Source of the DNA: Gammaproteobacteria bacterium
GTDB taxonomy: Bacteria > Pseudomonadota > Gammaproteobacteria > DSM-16500
DNA: 64,000 nt
Reading direction: 5' to 3'
Assembly (NCBI GenBank): GCA_031291175.1
Contig: JARLJO010000017.1
Coordinates: forward strand, 1-64,000
In this document: piece by piece, positions 27,912 to 37,473 of the stretch
Layout: each line of letters begins with the position of its first letter
Numbering within the stretch: position 1 is the stretch's first letter
The notes under the pieces: generated by a model
Database searches by the model: none
Told to the model about the DNA's origin: nothing
The model's input: the letters and a program-made list of their open reading frames with translations, nothing else
Position numbers and translations under genes: made by a program

Positions 27912-28367
27912 TACGATAACTCCTTAGTGTAAATAAAATTTTTTATTTCCTTTTTAGCATTCACATCCAGGGATGCGTTTGCTGCGACTATAAAACTGAT
28001 CATGCCTGATAGGCATCACTTCGCTTTAGACAGTCGTTTGAGACGATTTATCCAACTTCCCCAGAACGGGATGCTGGTATGATGGGGACTCTATCCCTTT
28101 TACCATCAGCCAGAATGTAATGTATCTTACAGGCTAATCGCAATGGAGGCATTTCGCATTGGAATTCAATCAGTCCAGCGAATATTACTCACTTAAAATG
28201 AAAAAATCTATAGCCACACTGAGAAAAAATGCAGAGTCGTGAGAATTCCAAAAAATCCCTCTTGGTCCGGTACAATGGGGTATGGACTTTCTGCTTTTCT
28301 AGCACTAGTATGATCAACAGTTTTTCGGCATATAATAGCTCACGAACATTAGATCAGGAATTAACAC
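27912..28367. other. divergent intergenic region between comEA-like gene and dacA
   Basis: The 456 bases separate two divergent genes and must contain both promoters. A tatgat at 28308-28313 is a candidate -10 for dacA, with no convincing -35 box. Short complementary arms occur near 28003-28015 (tgcctgataggca) but no terminator or conserved RNA was recognised. No repeat A or B copy is present. Confidence 0.4.
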
Positions 28368-29588
28368 ATGATGCGCAAACTAAACACTACCATTGTGAGT
28401 CTTATAGCGACTCTCGCTCTCACTAGTATCACTTGTTCGGCCAACCCCATCATTCCAATTCCTTCACAAGCGCAGCCTATCATTAAGCCTGCTCTGCCAA
28501 GCATTGAAGCGAAAGGCTATATTTTGATGGATGCCAAAAGCGGCCAGATACTAGCGGAAAAAAACGCTGACGCCCGCATGGCGCCCGCCAGTCTCACCAA
28601 ATTGATGTCGCTCTACATTATCTCAGGCGCACTGCGTAGTGGCTCCGTCCACCTCGAAGACAAAGTCAGAATCAGCACCAAAGCCTGGAAGACCGGTGGT
28701 TCACGCATGTTTGTCAAAGTGAACGATGAAGTGCCACTGAAAGACTTAATGCAAGGTATCGCGATCGCCTCAGGTAATGATGCCTCCGTTGCCATGGCAG
28801 AATACATCGCCGGTACCGAAGAAACGTTTGCCGAAATGATGAACTCTCAGGCCAAAGTCTTAGGCATGAATGACAGTCACTTCATGGATAGCACCGGCTT
28901 GCCTAACCCACAACATTATTCCACTCCTCGCGATTTCGCGAAGCTCGCACAAGCTTTGACCCGCGACTTCCCTGAAGATTACAAATTATTCTCAGAAAAG
29001 TGGTTTACCTATAACAACATTCGCCAACCTAACCGCAATCGTTTGTTATGGCGCTTTCAATATGCTGATGGCTTAAAAACCGGGCACACAGACGATGCAG
29101 GCTACTGCCTGGTCGCTTCTGCTCAAAAAGATGGCATGCGCTTAATCAGTGTTATCATGGGTGCGCCTAGCGATAACGCTCGCACAGAAGACTCGATTCG
29201 CTTGCTTACCTATGGTTTCCGCTTCTTTGAAACACATAAAATCGTGGATGGCGGCAAAAGCTTAACTGAAGCACGTGTTTGGAAAGGCACACAAAAAGAA
29301 GTGAGCTTAGGCTTGGATCAAGATTGGTACGCAACCTTGCCTACCGGCGCATACAAAAACATCCAAAAAGTGTACGTACTAAACGAACCATTGAATGCAC
29401 CTATCGTCAAAGGCGAATCTTACGGTAACTTGAACTTGGTCGTGAATAACCAGGTACTCGTTAGCAAACCCCTGATTGCTTTAAAAGATGATCCTAAAGG
29501 CGGCATGTTCAGAAGCATCGGCGATGCAATGCGTTTTCGCTTCCAAAAAATATTCTCTAAATCGGCTGAAAAAGTCAATAATGGCTAA
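28368..29588 (+). CDS. dacA: D-alanyl-D-alanine carboxypeptidase (PBP5 family)
   Basis: DacA trims the terminal D-Ala from peptidoglycan stem peptides in the periplasm. The 406-residue protein has a signal peptide (cleavage near SANP, residue 25), the acyl-enzyme motif SLTK (Ser75-Lys78), the SGND triad motif (about 136-139), and KTGHTDDAG (about 237-245). The C-terminal half carries the PBP5 beta domain and ends in an amphipathic basic helix (MRFRFQKIFSKSAEKV) that would anchor it to the membrane. Gene order dacA-ybeD-lipB-lipA is the same as in enteric bacteria, except for ybeF. Confidence 0.95.
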   Translation: MMRKLNTTIVSLIATLALTSITCSANPIIPIPSQAQPIIKPALPSIEAKGYILMDAKSGQILAEKNADARMAPASLTKLMSLYIISGALRSGSVHLEDKVRISTKAWKTGGSRMFVKVNDEVPLKDLMQGIAIASGNDASVAMAEYIAGTEETFAEMMNSQAKVLGMNDSHFMDSTGLPNPQHYSTPRDFAKLAQALTRDFPEDYKLFSEKWFTYNNIRQPNRNRLLWRFQYADGLKTGHTDDAGYCLVASAQKDGMRLISVIMGAPSDNARTEDSIRLLTYGFRFFETHKIVDGGKSLTEARVWKGTQKEVSLGLDQDWYATLPTGAYKNIQKVYVLNEPLNAPIVKGESYGNLNLVVNNQVLVSKPLIALKDDPKGGMFRSIGDAMRFRFQKIFSKSAEKVNNG

Positions 29589-29598
29589 ATCTCACTAT

Positions 29599-29618
29599 GC
29601 CTCCCCGCTCGGGGAGGC
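29599..29618 (+). terminator. hairpin between dacA and ybeD
   Basis: gcctcccc-gctc-ggggaggc is a perfect eight-pair stem ten bases after the dacA stop, followed by ttctta. The weak T-tract suggests a partial terminator or an mRNA-stabilising structure rather than a full stop, since ybeD starts 16 bases later. Confidence 0.6.
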
Positions 29619-29633
29619 TTCTTATGGCGGTGA

Positions 29634-29906
29634 ATGATGACAGACAACAAAGAATCAGCTCTGACGTTTCCTTGTGAATTCCCCATTAAAGTGTTTGGCG
29701 TTCACACAGATGAATTTGCCGTTGTGATACTAGAACTGGTACAAAAGCATATTCCACATGTCACCGGAGACGCTACCCGAACACGACCTAGCCAAGACGG
29801 AAAATACATTGCCGTCACGATTTTAGTCCCTGTTGAAAGCAAAGCTCAGCTAGATGCCATTTACCAAGAATTAACCGGTCATCCGCTAGTCCTCATGGCA
29901 TTATGA
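29634..29906 (+). CDS. ybeD: YbeD/DUF493 family protein
   Basis: The 90-residue protein matches the YbeD family: [12 protein letters not shown] near the N-terminus and an ACT-like fold ending [14 protein letters not shown]. Function is not established; it may regulate lipoate metabolism by analogy with its conserved place before lipB. Its stop overlaps the lipB start by four bases. A second ATG one codon downstream is an equally possible start. Confidence 0.9.
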   Translation: MMTDNKESALTFPCEFPIKVFGVHTDEFAVVILELVQKHIPHVTGDATRTRPSQDGKYIAVTILVPVESKAQLDAIYQELTGHPLVLMAL

Positions 29907-30538
29907 CAGCGATTATTATCCGCTCTTTGGGGCATCAAGATTACGATTCCTGCTGGCAAGCCATGAAGGAATTCACCAATCAACGCCATGCAGACACACT
30001 CGATGAGCTTTGGGTGGTCGAACACCCCCCTGTTTTTACCCAAGGCCAAAATGGCAAACCGGAACATGTGCTGAATGCGGGAGACATTCCCGTGATTCAA
30101 GTCGATCGGGGTGGCCAAGTCACCTATCACGGCCCCGGTCAATTAATGCTCTATACTTTAATTGATGTAAAACGGCTAAAACTGAATATTCGTCAATTAG
30201 TTAGCGCTCTGGAAAACGCAGTCATCGCCCTGCTCGCCGCACACAAAGTCAAAGCGACTGCCAAATGTGATGCCCCTGGTGTGTATGTCGATGACAAAAA
30301 AATCTGCTCAGTGGGTTTGCGCATACGTCGCGGCTGCTCTTATCACGGACTTGCCCTCAATGTGGACATGGATCTTGAGCCATTTTCACGTATCAATCCT
30401 TGCGGTTATGCCGCATTAAAAATGACCCAACTCTCAGAACTCGCGGGGCCCCAAAACACGACAGAAATCGCCGCCCAACTTGTTGAATATCTCATTGCAA
30501 TTTTAGGTTATACTAGCCGACTCGACAAAATGGAATAG
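29903..30538 (+). CDS. lipB: octanoyl-[acyl carrier protein]:protein N-octanoyltransferase
   Basis: LipB moves octanoate from acyl carrier protein to the lipoyl domains of 2-oxoacid dehydrogenases. The 211-residue protein shows [13 protein letters not shown] (about residues 70-82) and the catalytic region [14 protein letters not shown], with Cys near 169 in INPCGY and the partner Lys in KICSVG. Length and motifs are standard. It overlaps ybeD by four bases and is followed after five bases by lipA, which adds the sulfurs. Confidence 0.95.
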   Translation: MTAIIIRSLGHQDYDSCWQAMKEFTNQRHADTLDELWVVEHPPVFTQGQNGKPEHVLNAGDIPVIQVDRGGQVTYHGPGQLMLYTLIDVKRLKLNIRQLVSALENAVIALLAAHKVKATAKCDAPGVYVDDKKICSVGLRIRRGCSYHGLALNVDMDLEPFSRINPCGYAALKMTQLSELAGPQNTTEIAAQLVEYLIAILGYTSRLDKME

Positions 30539-30543
30539 GCGTT

Positions 30544-31491
30544 ATGCAACCAATAGACCCACATAAGAAGCAACGGGGAGCTGAAAAATTAGCCCGTATC
30601 CCTGTCAAAATCGAACCTTCCACCACATTGATGCGCAAACCCGATTGGATCCGTATTCGCGTTCCCAATTCCCCCGCTGTCGCCGATCTCAAAAAGATCC
30701 TGCGTGACAACAAATTAGTGACTGTTTGCGAAGAAGCCTCTTGCCCTAACCTGCCAGAATGCTTCAGCCATGGCACCGCGACCTTCATGATCATGGGCGA
30801 TAAATGCACAAGACGTTGCAGCTTCTGTGATGTCGCGCACGGCAGACCAGACCCTCTCGATATCAATGAGCCAATTAACCTTGGCAATACCATTGCACAA
30901 ATGGGATTACGTTATGTTGTGATCACCTCAGTGGATCGCGATGACTTAAGAGATGGCGGCGCAAGTCATTTTAATGCCTGCTTGAAAGAAATCCGCGCTA
31001 AAAGCCCTAATATTACCATCGAAGTGTTGGTACCCGATTATCGTGGCCGCATGGATATTGCGCTGGATGAAACAGCCCATGAATTGCCGGATATCTTTAA
31101 TCACAACATTGAAACTGTGCCACGCCTCTATAAACAAGCGCGCCCAGGCTCAGATTATGCTCATTCACTTTTGCTCTTAAAAGAATTTAAGCGCCGCTTC
31201 AGTCACATCCCAACCAAATCAGGCTTGATGCTAGGCTTGGGCGAAACTGACGAAGAAATCGAACAAACATTACGTGATCTACGTGAGCATGACGTTGAAA
31301 TGCTAACCTTAGGCCAATATTTGCAGCCCAGCAAGTTCCACATGCCGGTATCGCGCTATATTACGCCGGAGCATTTTAATCAATTAGCCACGCTTGCCAA
31401 AGAACTGGGCTTCAAAAACGTCGCCAGCGGCCCCTTAGTTCGATCGTCCTATCATGCTGATAGACAAGCCGCCGGAGAGCAAGTTTCCTAA
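30544..31491 (+). CDS. lipA: lipoyl synthase
   Basis: LipA is a radical-SAM enzyme that inserts two sulfurs into protein-bound octanoate. The 315-residue protein has the auxiliary cluster motif [12 protein letters not shown] (Cys62, 67 and 73), the radical-SAM motif CTRRCSFC (Cys88, 92 and 95) and the C-terminal RSSYHADRQ whose Ser ligates the sacrificial cluster. It is the last gene of the dacA-ybeD-lipB-lipA group. A perfect hairpin lies 29 bases downstream of its stop. Confidence 0.96.
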   Translation: MQPIDPHKKQRGAEKLARIPVKIEPSTTLMRKPDWIRIRVPNSPAVADLKKILRDNKLVTVCEEASCPNLPECFSHGTATFMIMGDKCTRRCSFCDVAHGRPDPLDINEPINLGNTIAQMGLRYVVITSVDRDDLRDGGASHFNACLKEIRAKSPNITIEVLVPDYRGRMDIALDETAHELPDIFNHNIETVPRLYKQARPGSDYAHSLLLLKEFKRRFSHIPTKSGLMLGLGETDEEIEQTLRDLREHDVEMLTLGQYLQPSKFHMPVSRYITPEHFNQLATLAKELGFKNVASGPLVRSSYHADRQAAGEQVS

Positions 31492-31519
31492 TAAACAAAT
31501 AGTTAGTACAATGAGTGGG

Positions 31520-31545
31520 GGATGATACGAGATGTCGTATCATCC
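31520..31545 (+). terminator. hairpin downstream of lipA
   Basis: ggatgatacga-gatg-tcgtatcatcc is a perfect eleven-pair stem with a four-base loop. It lacks an immediate T-run, so it may be a weak terminator or a processing hairpin. Confidence 0.5.
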
Positions 31546-31589
31546 AGTCAGTTTGTAACGGCAAATAAATTGGACTAGTCAAATACGCT

Positions 31590-33632
31590 ATGATGTCAGA
31601 ATCGATCACCCCAATATTTCAATGGCTGAACACGCATCCCAATATGGCTGGATTGGCCACCTTTATTGTTTCCGCAGCAGAATCCATCGCGATCATCGGT
31701 ACCATCATTCCCGGCACCGTCACCATGACTGCAATTGGTACATTAGCTGGCGCGGGCGTTATCCCTCTCTGGTCAACCATTGTTTGGGCGATAGTCGGCG
31801 CAGCCGTTGGCGATAATTTAAGTTATTGGGCAGGACGACATTTCAAAAATCGTCTAACCGAGGTCTGGCCTTTTCGTAGCCATCCGCAAATTCTGGGCTC
31901 AGGCGAAAAATTCTTTCATAAATATGGCATTCTCAGCGTGTTAATTGGTCGGTTCATCGGCCCCGTCCGCGCTATCGTGCCCTTAGTGGCTGGCATGCTG
32001 GGCATGAAGCCTGCTCGCTATATCCCTGTCAGCATCATTGCCTCCATCGCCTGGGCGCCTGCTTATATGTTACCGGGAATATTACTCGGACAGGCGGCTT
32101 TAGAGTTTCCGCCAGACATTGCAGTACATGTCGTGATCATGCTCTTACTGGTGGGTATGTTCATCATCATTTGCTTGTGGAGCATCCATAAGTTATTTGT
32201 CTTAATTCACGACCACATTAATCGGTTTTTAAATGCGGTTTGGGAACGTTTACGACTCTCACGTTATTTTAATATTGTGACAACGGCGCTAAAACATCAT
32301 AATCCCGCCAAAACGCACGGTCAGCTTGCCCTCGCCTTTTATTTGATTTTAACCTTCCTGGCTTTTTTATACTTGGCGCTCTATGTGTTATTACATAATT
32401 CGCAAGATATTGTGGTGAATAAAGTCTTTTTTTACTTCTTCCGCAGCCTACGCTCACCCGCGACAGATAATGTCATGTTGTTTATCACTGAACTGGGCGA
32501 TAAACAGGTTTTAATTCCCGTTATTGTTATTTTATTTGGATGGCTGGCTTACACCAAACGTTGGTATACCGCCGCTCACGCACTGGCTTTATTAGTACTA
32601 ACAGGTGCCAGTGTGCTGGTTTTCAAGCATTTGGCACACTCCGCTCGTCCATGGGGCATCTTAAACAGTCCGGAAAGTTACTCCTTTCCAAGTGGTCATA
32701 CCACCTTATCGACAACCTTCTATGTGTCACTGGGGCTTTTATTAATTCACTCCGGTCGCTTCAAACACAAACGCATACTGTACTTTTTAGTGGGCTTGCT
32801 GATTGCTGCCATCAGTTTCTCCCGCATCTATCTCGGCGCACATTGGTTCACAGATGTCTTGGGCGGCTGGTTATTGAGCGCCTCTATCGTGATGCTCATT
32901 TGCCTATCTTATAACCGTTACCATGAAAAGAATGTGCATGCAAAACAGCTGATTCTGGTTTTTCTGGCTTCATTGCTCATTATCGCTGGCGGTCAATATT
33001 ATATTAAACACGATGCGCTAAAACACAATTACACCCAGCTTGATTGGTCCATGACAACCATCACCCTGGATAACTGGTGGAAACAAAAAGGCGACAACTT
33101 GCCCTTGTTCCGTATTGGACGCGTAGGATTACCTGCTGAAGTATTCAATCTACAGTGGGTAGGCGATATTGACGAAATCAAAACCCTCTTATTGCAACAA
33201 GGCTGGGAAAACGCGCCTGAACGCGACTGGATCTCAGTCATGCATCGCCTCAGCGATGTCAGCAGCGCAGAACATTTACCCGTGGTCTCGCCTCTGTATC
33301 TGGACAAAAAACCCGTCCTGGTCTTAGTGAAACACATCAACGGCGACAAAAAAATTGTGGTATTGCGCTTATGGAAAGCCAATACTGCCATTGAAGGCAT
33401 GAAAGAGGCGCTGTGGGTAGGCTCTGTTGGCTCGGTAGCGAGAACGTACAGTTGGTTATTTAACTATAAAAATAATAACATCACGCTAGATCCAGCTCTG
33501 CTCTTTACGAACTTGCCTGAACAATATGACATTAAACAAATTAACGTGAACGTAGAAATCAAACGTAAACATCGTTGGGTACAACAAACCATGGTACTCA
33601 TTAAACCCAAAAATATTGGCGCCGCCAAATAA
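31590..33632 (+). CDS. DedA - PAP2 phosphatase - LssY C-terminal fusion protein
   Basis: The 680-residue membrane protein has three parts: a DedA/SNARE-associated domain (about residues 1-205, with GRFIGPVRAIVPLVAG at about 123-138), a PAP2 phosphatase domain (about 240-450) with KHLAHSARPWG, PSGHTTLS and SRIYLGAHWFTDV as the three catalytic motifs, and a soluble C-terminal domain (about 490-675) of the LssY type. DedA proteins scramble lipids or undecaprenyl phosphate, and PAP2 enzymes dephosphorylate lipid pyrophosphates, so recycling of a lipid carrier is likely. LssY-like fusions are known from Legionella. No strong ribosome binding site precedes the start. Confidence 0.85.
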   Translation: MMSESITPIFQWLNTHPNMAGLATFIVSAAESIAIIGTIIPGTVTMTAIGTLAGAGVIPLWSTIVWAIVGAAVGDNLSYWAGRHFKNRLTEVWPFRSHPQILGSGEKFFHKYGILSVLIGRFIGPVRAIVPLVAGMLGMKPARYIPVSIIASIAWAPAYMLPGILLGQAALEFPPDIAVHVVIMLLLVGMFIIICLWSIHKLFVLIHDHINRFLNAVWERLRLSRYFNIVTTALKHHNPAKTHGQLALAFYLILTFLAFLYLALYVLLHNSQDIVVNKVFFYFFRSLRSPATDNVMLFITELGDKQVLIPVIVILFGWLAYTKRWYTAAHALALLVLTGASVLVFKHLAHSARPWGILNSPESYSFPSGHTTLSTTFYVSLGLLLIHSGRFKHKRILYFLVGLLIAAISFSRIYLGAHWFTDVLGGWLLSASIVMLICLSYNRYHEKNVHAKQLILVFLASLLIIAGGQYYIKHDALKHNYTQLDWSMTTITLDNWWKQKGDNLPLFRIGRVGLPAEVFNLQWVGDIDEIKTLLLQQGWENAPERDWISVMHRLSDVSSAEHLPVVSPLYLDKKPVLVLVKHINGDKKIVVLRLWKANTAIEGMKEALWVGSVGSVARTYSWLFNYKNNNITLDPALLFTNLPEQYDIKQINVNVEIKRKHRWVQQTMVLIKPKNIGAAK

Positions 33633-33692
33633 GCTTCAAAAGCGTTTTGGCTGCCATTTATCATTAGATGCAAGACCAGCAGGAGTTTATTC

Positions 33693-34706
33693 ATGTTAGA
33701 TGCTTTAGTACAGCTCGGCCTATTTTCCGCCAAAGCCGTGATTATTGTTGCGCTCATTCTCATTCTTGTCGCCGGCATTATTGCCATTGCCAGCAAAGGC
33801 AAAGATACCTTAAAAGGCAAAATGAACATTAAAAACCTCAATCAAAAATACAAAGAAACCAAAGAACATCTGCTTCTCACCATTCTACCTAAAGACCAAT
33901 TCAAACAATTCCAGAAAAATGAAAAAGTCGCTGAAAAAAACAAGAAAAAAGCCCGCTCGCCCGAGCACGATAAAAATGTGTACGTCTTAAATTTTTGTGG
34001 CGATATTAAAGCGAGCGCCGTCAGCGCATTGCGCGAAGAAGTCACCGCCATTATTGGGATTGCCAACCCCGAAGATGAAGTGGTCGTCTGCCTTGAAAGC
34101 GCTGGTGGCATGGTGCACGCTTATGGACTGGCAGCAGCGCAATTAGCACGCTTACGCGAGCATAAAATTCCCTTAACCATCATCGTGGACAAAGTCGCAG
34201 CAAGCGGCGGCTACATGATGGCAAGCGTTGCCAATAAAATTCTGGCCGCCCCTTTTGCTATCATTGGCTCAATCGGTGTCGTCGTGCAACTGCCTAATTT
34301 CAATCGCTTGTTGAAAGACAACCACATTGATTTTGAACAACTGACGGCGGGTGATTACAAACGTACACTTACTATGTTTGGTCACAATACTGAAGAAGGT
34401 CGTGAAAAACTGAAAGAAGAAATAGAAGAAATTCATCACTTATTCAAAAATTCTATTTTACAATACCGCCCCGAACTCAATATTGACCAGGTAGCGACAG
34501 GTGAGCATTGGCTAGGAACACAAGCATTAGAATTGAAATTAGTCGATGATATTCTCACCAGCGATGACTACCTGTTACGACAAAGTCAAAAAGCGAACCT
34601 TTATGAAATCTGCTATGAAATAAAAAAACCTTTAAGCAGCAGATTGCTTAGTACGGTAAACGCTTTATTCAAGCGCGAGGAGTACTCTTCTGTTTTATTA
34701 AAATAA
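33693..34706 (+). CDS. sohB: inner-membrane S49 peptidase SohB
   Basis: SohB is a signal-peptide-peptidase-like serine protease at the inner membrane facing the periplasm. The 337-residue product has an N-terminal anchor (about residues 10-32), a basic coiled segment, and the S49 domain with the nucleophile Ser in KVAASGGYMMAS (about 167-178) and IIGSIGVVVQ (about 190-199). Length is close to E. coli SohB. It is preceded by aggagttt. It stands alone between the DedA fusion and the PlcA-like gene. Confidence 0.92.
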   Translation: MLDALVQLGLFSAKAVIIVALILILVAGIIAIASKGKDTLKGKMNIKNLNQKYKETKEHLLLTILPKDQFKQFQKNEKVAEKNKKKARSPEHDKNVYVLNFCGDIKASAVSALREEVTAIIGIANPEDEVVVCLESAGGMVHAYGLAAAQLARLREHKIPLTIIVDKVAASGGYMMASVANKILAAPFAIIGSIGVVVQLPNFNRLLKDNHIDFEQLTAGDYKRTLTMFGHNTEEGREKLKEEIEEIHHLFKNSILQYRPELNIDQVATGEHWLGTQALELKLVDDILTSDDYLLRQSQKANLYEICYEIKKPLSSRLLSTVNALFKREEYSSVLLK

Positions 34707-34908
34707 TGGATGTAGCACTCTATCATCATTAGAGACGCGGGCGAAGTCATCCAGAATTGAATGTCCCTTTGTAAAAGCACTCTCTGTGACATTCCATCTT
34801 AGGTTATGCCGCCCCCCCAAAAAAACGACAACAAAATAGCGACCCATTAACCTTAAAACGATTTCGTGTAATATACAAAATCAGATTGCATACACCGAGG
34901 ATTGTCCC

Positions 34909-36246
34909 ATGATAAAACATCTTTTATTCATTGCCGCAATGATGGCAGCGTCTTTTGCTACCGCGAGAAACCTGCCCTTGCCGCAATTTGGTTCCGCCGA
35001 ACATAAATCGGCAGGCGATGACATTAAGCTACAATTTGCTTCCGATATTTCGGGAACAGAAAAAATTAAATTAGCCTTACCCAATGGCTTGATCTTAACT
35101 TATGGAGAAATCGTTACATTAGCAGGCGATTTTTATGGCGATCCTGAAAAACCGATATCGCTAGGTAAAACAGAACAAGATAGACGCCAACGTTTTTGGC
35201 GCGCCTATTCCACATTAGCCATTGATCCGGGTGCCGTGACAGAAGCGCCAAAAATTCTGGCTGTCGTACAAGATGAAGAGTTACAACTGCAAGATGGCAT
35301 GAAAAAAGGCGAATCCCCTGATGCCGTTTATGATCGCATTGCAACAGAAAATGATGTCGCATGGAACTGTATTACAGGTGGTTTATGCGCAGAAGACTAC
35401 CCTGGCATATCAAAAGAATTATTACATAAAATTTATTATCTCAAGCAAGGCCGTTATTTAAAACTGGAAGATAAAAACTTCGATCACTTCGGGCAAGAAG
35501 CATGGCTTGCTTACTCCGTAGGCCACAAAATCGCGGTCGACATGGCAATCAGCGCCGGCAGAACACTGGATAAGAAAAAACTGGCTGAAAGCTATGCTGT
35601 GAATGCATTCGCTAATCATTATTTATCTGATGGCTTTTCGACAGGGCATCTGCGCACTCCGCATCTATCGTTATACAATCATGTCTCACCCGCCACTGTC
35701 GGGTCTTTACTCGCGTCTTATATGCACTATGAGGACAACGAGTATGGACTAACCATTTCCAATAGATACGGCGAGACCTGGAAAGCCTATGGGGATGCCT
35801 ATTATTTTGATCCAAGAAATAAAAAAAATCGTGATATTTTACTCAAAGTCATGCAAGCCTCAGCGGATGAAATTTTTGCTGCTTATAACTATGGGTTAGC
35901 ACCTACCGATGACAAAGTAGCTGCCTTAGTACCGGATTTGAAAAAAGCTAACACACTTGATCCTTCTCACAATAACATTGCCCCACTTTTCTATTGGGAT
36001 GAAAAAAAGCAAGCGTTGTTGCGTCGCGTCGATATCAGCAACCCTTACGATTATGAATGGACAGAGAACTGGACGGGCTGGGGCACACTGACAGAACTCA
36101 TGAATGCAAAAGGCTCGCTAAGAAGCTTACAAGGCGAGCTTTTAAGCCATCCCGATACCCAGATCCCCGCCATATTGGCTGGCTTGATCAACGACTCTGA
36201 GTTATTACGCTGGTTTCAATCATTTCAAACCACAGACCATGCTTAA
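34909..36246 (+). CDS. secreted zinc-dependent phospholipase C-like protein (Legionella PlcA/PlcB-like)
   Basis: The 445-residue protein has a signal peptide (residues 1-19) and no membrane helices. LTYGEIVTLAGDFYGD (about 63-78) and NAFANHYLSDGFSTGHLRTP (about 231-250), with its cluster of His and Asp residues, resemble the Legionella PlcA/PlcB and Pseudomonas fluorescens phosphatidylcholine phospholipase C group. Such enzymes are exported by type II secretion and act on host or environmental phospholipids. GQEAWLAYSVGHKIA adds another candidate metal-binding His. The assignment is from remembered motifs, not a search. The next gene begins about 16 bases later. Confidence 0.58.
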   Translation: MIKHLLFIAAMMAASFATARNLPLPQFGSAEHKSAGDDIKLQFASDISGTEKIKLALPNGLILTYGEIVTLAGDFYGDPEKPISLGKTEQDRRQRFWRAYSTLAIDPGAVTEAPKILAVVQDEELQLQDGMKKGESPDAVYDRIATENDVAWNCITGGLCAEDYPGISKELLHKIYYLKQGRYLKLEDKNFDHFGQEAWLAYSVGHKIAVDMAISAGRTLDKKKLAESYAVNAFANHYLSDGFSTGHLRTPHLSLYNHVSPATVGSLLASYMHYEDNEYGLTISNRYGETWKAYGDAYYFDPRNKKNRDILLKVMQASADEIFAAYNYGLAPTDDKVAALVPDLKKANTLDPSHNNIAPLFYWDEKKQALLRRVDISNPYDYEWTENWTGWGTLTELMNAKGSLRSLQGELLSHPDTQIPAILAGLINDSELLRWFQSFQTTDHA

Positions 36247-36262
36247 TAAAAAGGAATTATCC

Positions 36263-36550
36263 ATGTTTATCGCCATTTCAAAATACATCAAACCCATGAG
36301 TGAAATTGATGCGCTTCGACCAGCCCATTTAGCTTTTTTGAAAAAACTGATTAGCGAAAATAAAGTGATCATGGCTGGCAGACAAAATCCGGTGACGGGT
36401 GGCATCATTATTGCAAAGATGGATTCACAATTGGAACTCGAAAAAGTATTAAGCGAAGATCCTTTTTCAAAAGCCGGCATTGCTGAATATCAGATTATTG
36501 AGTTTAATCCAGCCGTCTATCATGAACAGTTAAAAGAATTTTGTGTTTAA
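36263..36550 (+). CDS. YciI-like protein (first paralogue)
   Basis: The 95-residue protein starts at ATG 36263 after aaggaattatc; an in-frame ATG at 36239 overlaps the preceding gene and is less likely. It has the YciI-fold signature: Asp/His in the central region, GRQNPVTGGIII (about residues 40-51) and SEDPFSKAGIAEYQIIEF (about 66-83). Function of YciI-like proteins is unclear; some act in catabolic dehalogenation or as small ligand binders. It is similar along its length to the gene at 40221, so the window holds two paralogues. Confidence 0.85.
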   Translation: MFIAISKYIKPMSEIDALRPAHLAFLKKLISENKVIMAGRQNPVTGGIIIAKMDSQLELEKVLSEDPFSKAGIAEYQIIEFNPAVYHEQLKEFCV

Positions 36551-36559
36551 TTTTAGCCT

Positions 36560-37150
36560 ATGACTCTGCCATCGTTATTAAAAAAGATTCAATCTCATGA
36601 AGCCATGAAAGGCACTAACACGCCTATCGCCGCGGCTGTATTGATCTTATTGATGCATGATGCGGAAGATAACTTATTTTTAATTATTACTAAACGTCCG
36701 GAATCCTTTGCATCCTACGCGGGTGATTATTGTTTTCCTGGTGGTATGCGCGACCCCAGTGATCGTGATTTGCAAATGACCGCAGAAAGAGAAGTCGAAG
36801 AAGAACTCGGTTTAAATCCTTCGCACTACCAGCTAATTAAATCACTGGACGATTTTCAGGATCGTTATGACAATTTAGTACGCCCTTTTATTGCGTTGAT
36901 CACACAAGCGGATTTTGAAAAACACCTAAAACAGTCCCATAGTGAAGTGGCTGGTATTTATTATTTCCCTCTGACTCATTTACATCAATTAGAACGCAAC
37001 AAAAGCCTGGAACAATTGATCCGCATTGCACCGACTTATAGCTATACGGCAGGCGAGGTTTTTATTTGGGGATTAACAGCACGTATCATGGTGCACCTTG
37101 GTAATATCATTTATGACTCACACAAACCGACCGGAAAAACCCGGGTATAA
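36560..37150 (+). CDS. NUDIX hydrolase, coenzyme A pyrophosphatase-like (NudL)
   Basis: The 196-residue protein contains a Nudix box GGMRDPSDRDLQMTAEREVE followed by EELGLN (about residues 55-80), and the upstream KRPESFASYAGDYCFPGG region that marks the CoA diphosphatase (NudL/UPF0035) branch. It would hydrolyse CoA or oxidised CoA to phosphopantetheine and adenosine nucleotide. It begins nine bases after the YciI-like gene and is likely co-transcribed with it. Confidence 0.88.
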   Translation: MTLPSLLKKIQSHEAMKGTNTPIAAAVLILLMHDAEDNLFLIITKRPESFASYAGDYCFPGGMRDPSDRDLQMTAEREVEEELGLNPSHYQLIKSLDDFQDRYDNLVRPFIALITQADFEKHLKQSHSEVAGIYYFPLTHLHQLERNKSLEQLIRIAPTYSYTAGEVFIWGLTARIMVHLGNIIYDSHKPTGKTRV

Positions 37151-37203
37151 ATGCAAAGCTTACGTTATACTAACTCTCTGCAAGGAAAGACGGAGCCTAA
37201 ATT

Positions 37204-37473
37204 ATGAAACAATGGATGACCCTTCTCGTGTTGTTCTCACTGGCATCACTGGCCTTTGCAGAGGAATCGTTAACGATTGAATCCTCAGTTGATAACCGTA
37301 ATTTCTTAATCAATGGCATCCAATTTGCTGCTAAAACCATGTGCCCTAACTTTGAAATAGGCGATGAAATCGTCTTTGTGGATGGCAATCCCGATGGCTC
37401 ATCAGCGGATGCGACCATCGTTGATATGCGTTCCAATGAGGCCTGCGCTGTCTGGAGCCAATCCCCTCTCTAA
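37204..37473 (+). CDS. small secreted protein of unknown function
   Basis: The 89-residue protein has a clear signal peptide (MKQWMTLLVLFSLASLAFA, cleavage after residue 19). The mature part of about 70 residues holds two Cys (in TMCPNFEIGDEIVF and NEACAVW) that could form a disulfide, and a beta-rich pattern with Gly-Asp turns. I do not recognise a family. The start is preceded by cggagcc. It is co-oriented with the NUDIX gene and followed by a block of palindromic repeats. Confidence 0.7.
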   Translation: MKQWMTLLVLFSLASLAFAEESLTIESSVDNRNFLINGIQFAAKTMCPNFEIGDEIVFVDGNPDGSSADATIVDMRSNEACAVWSQSPL

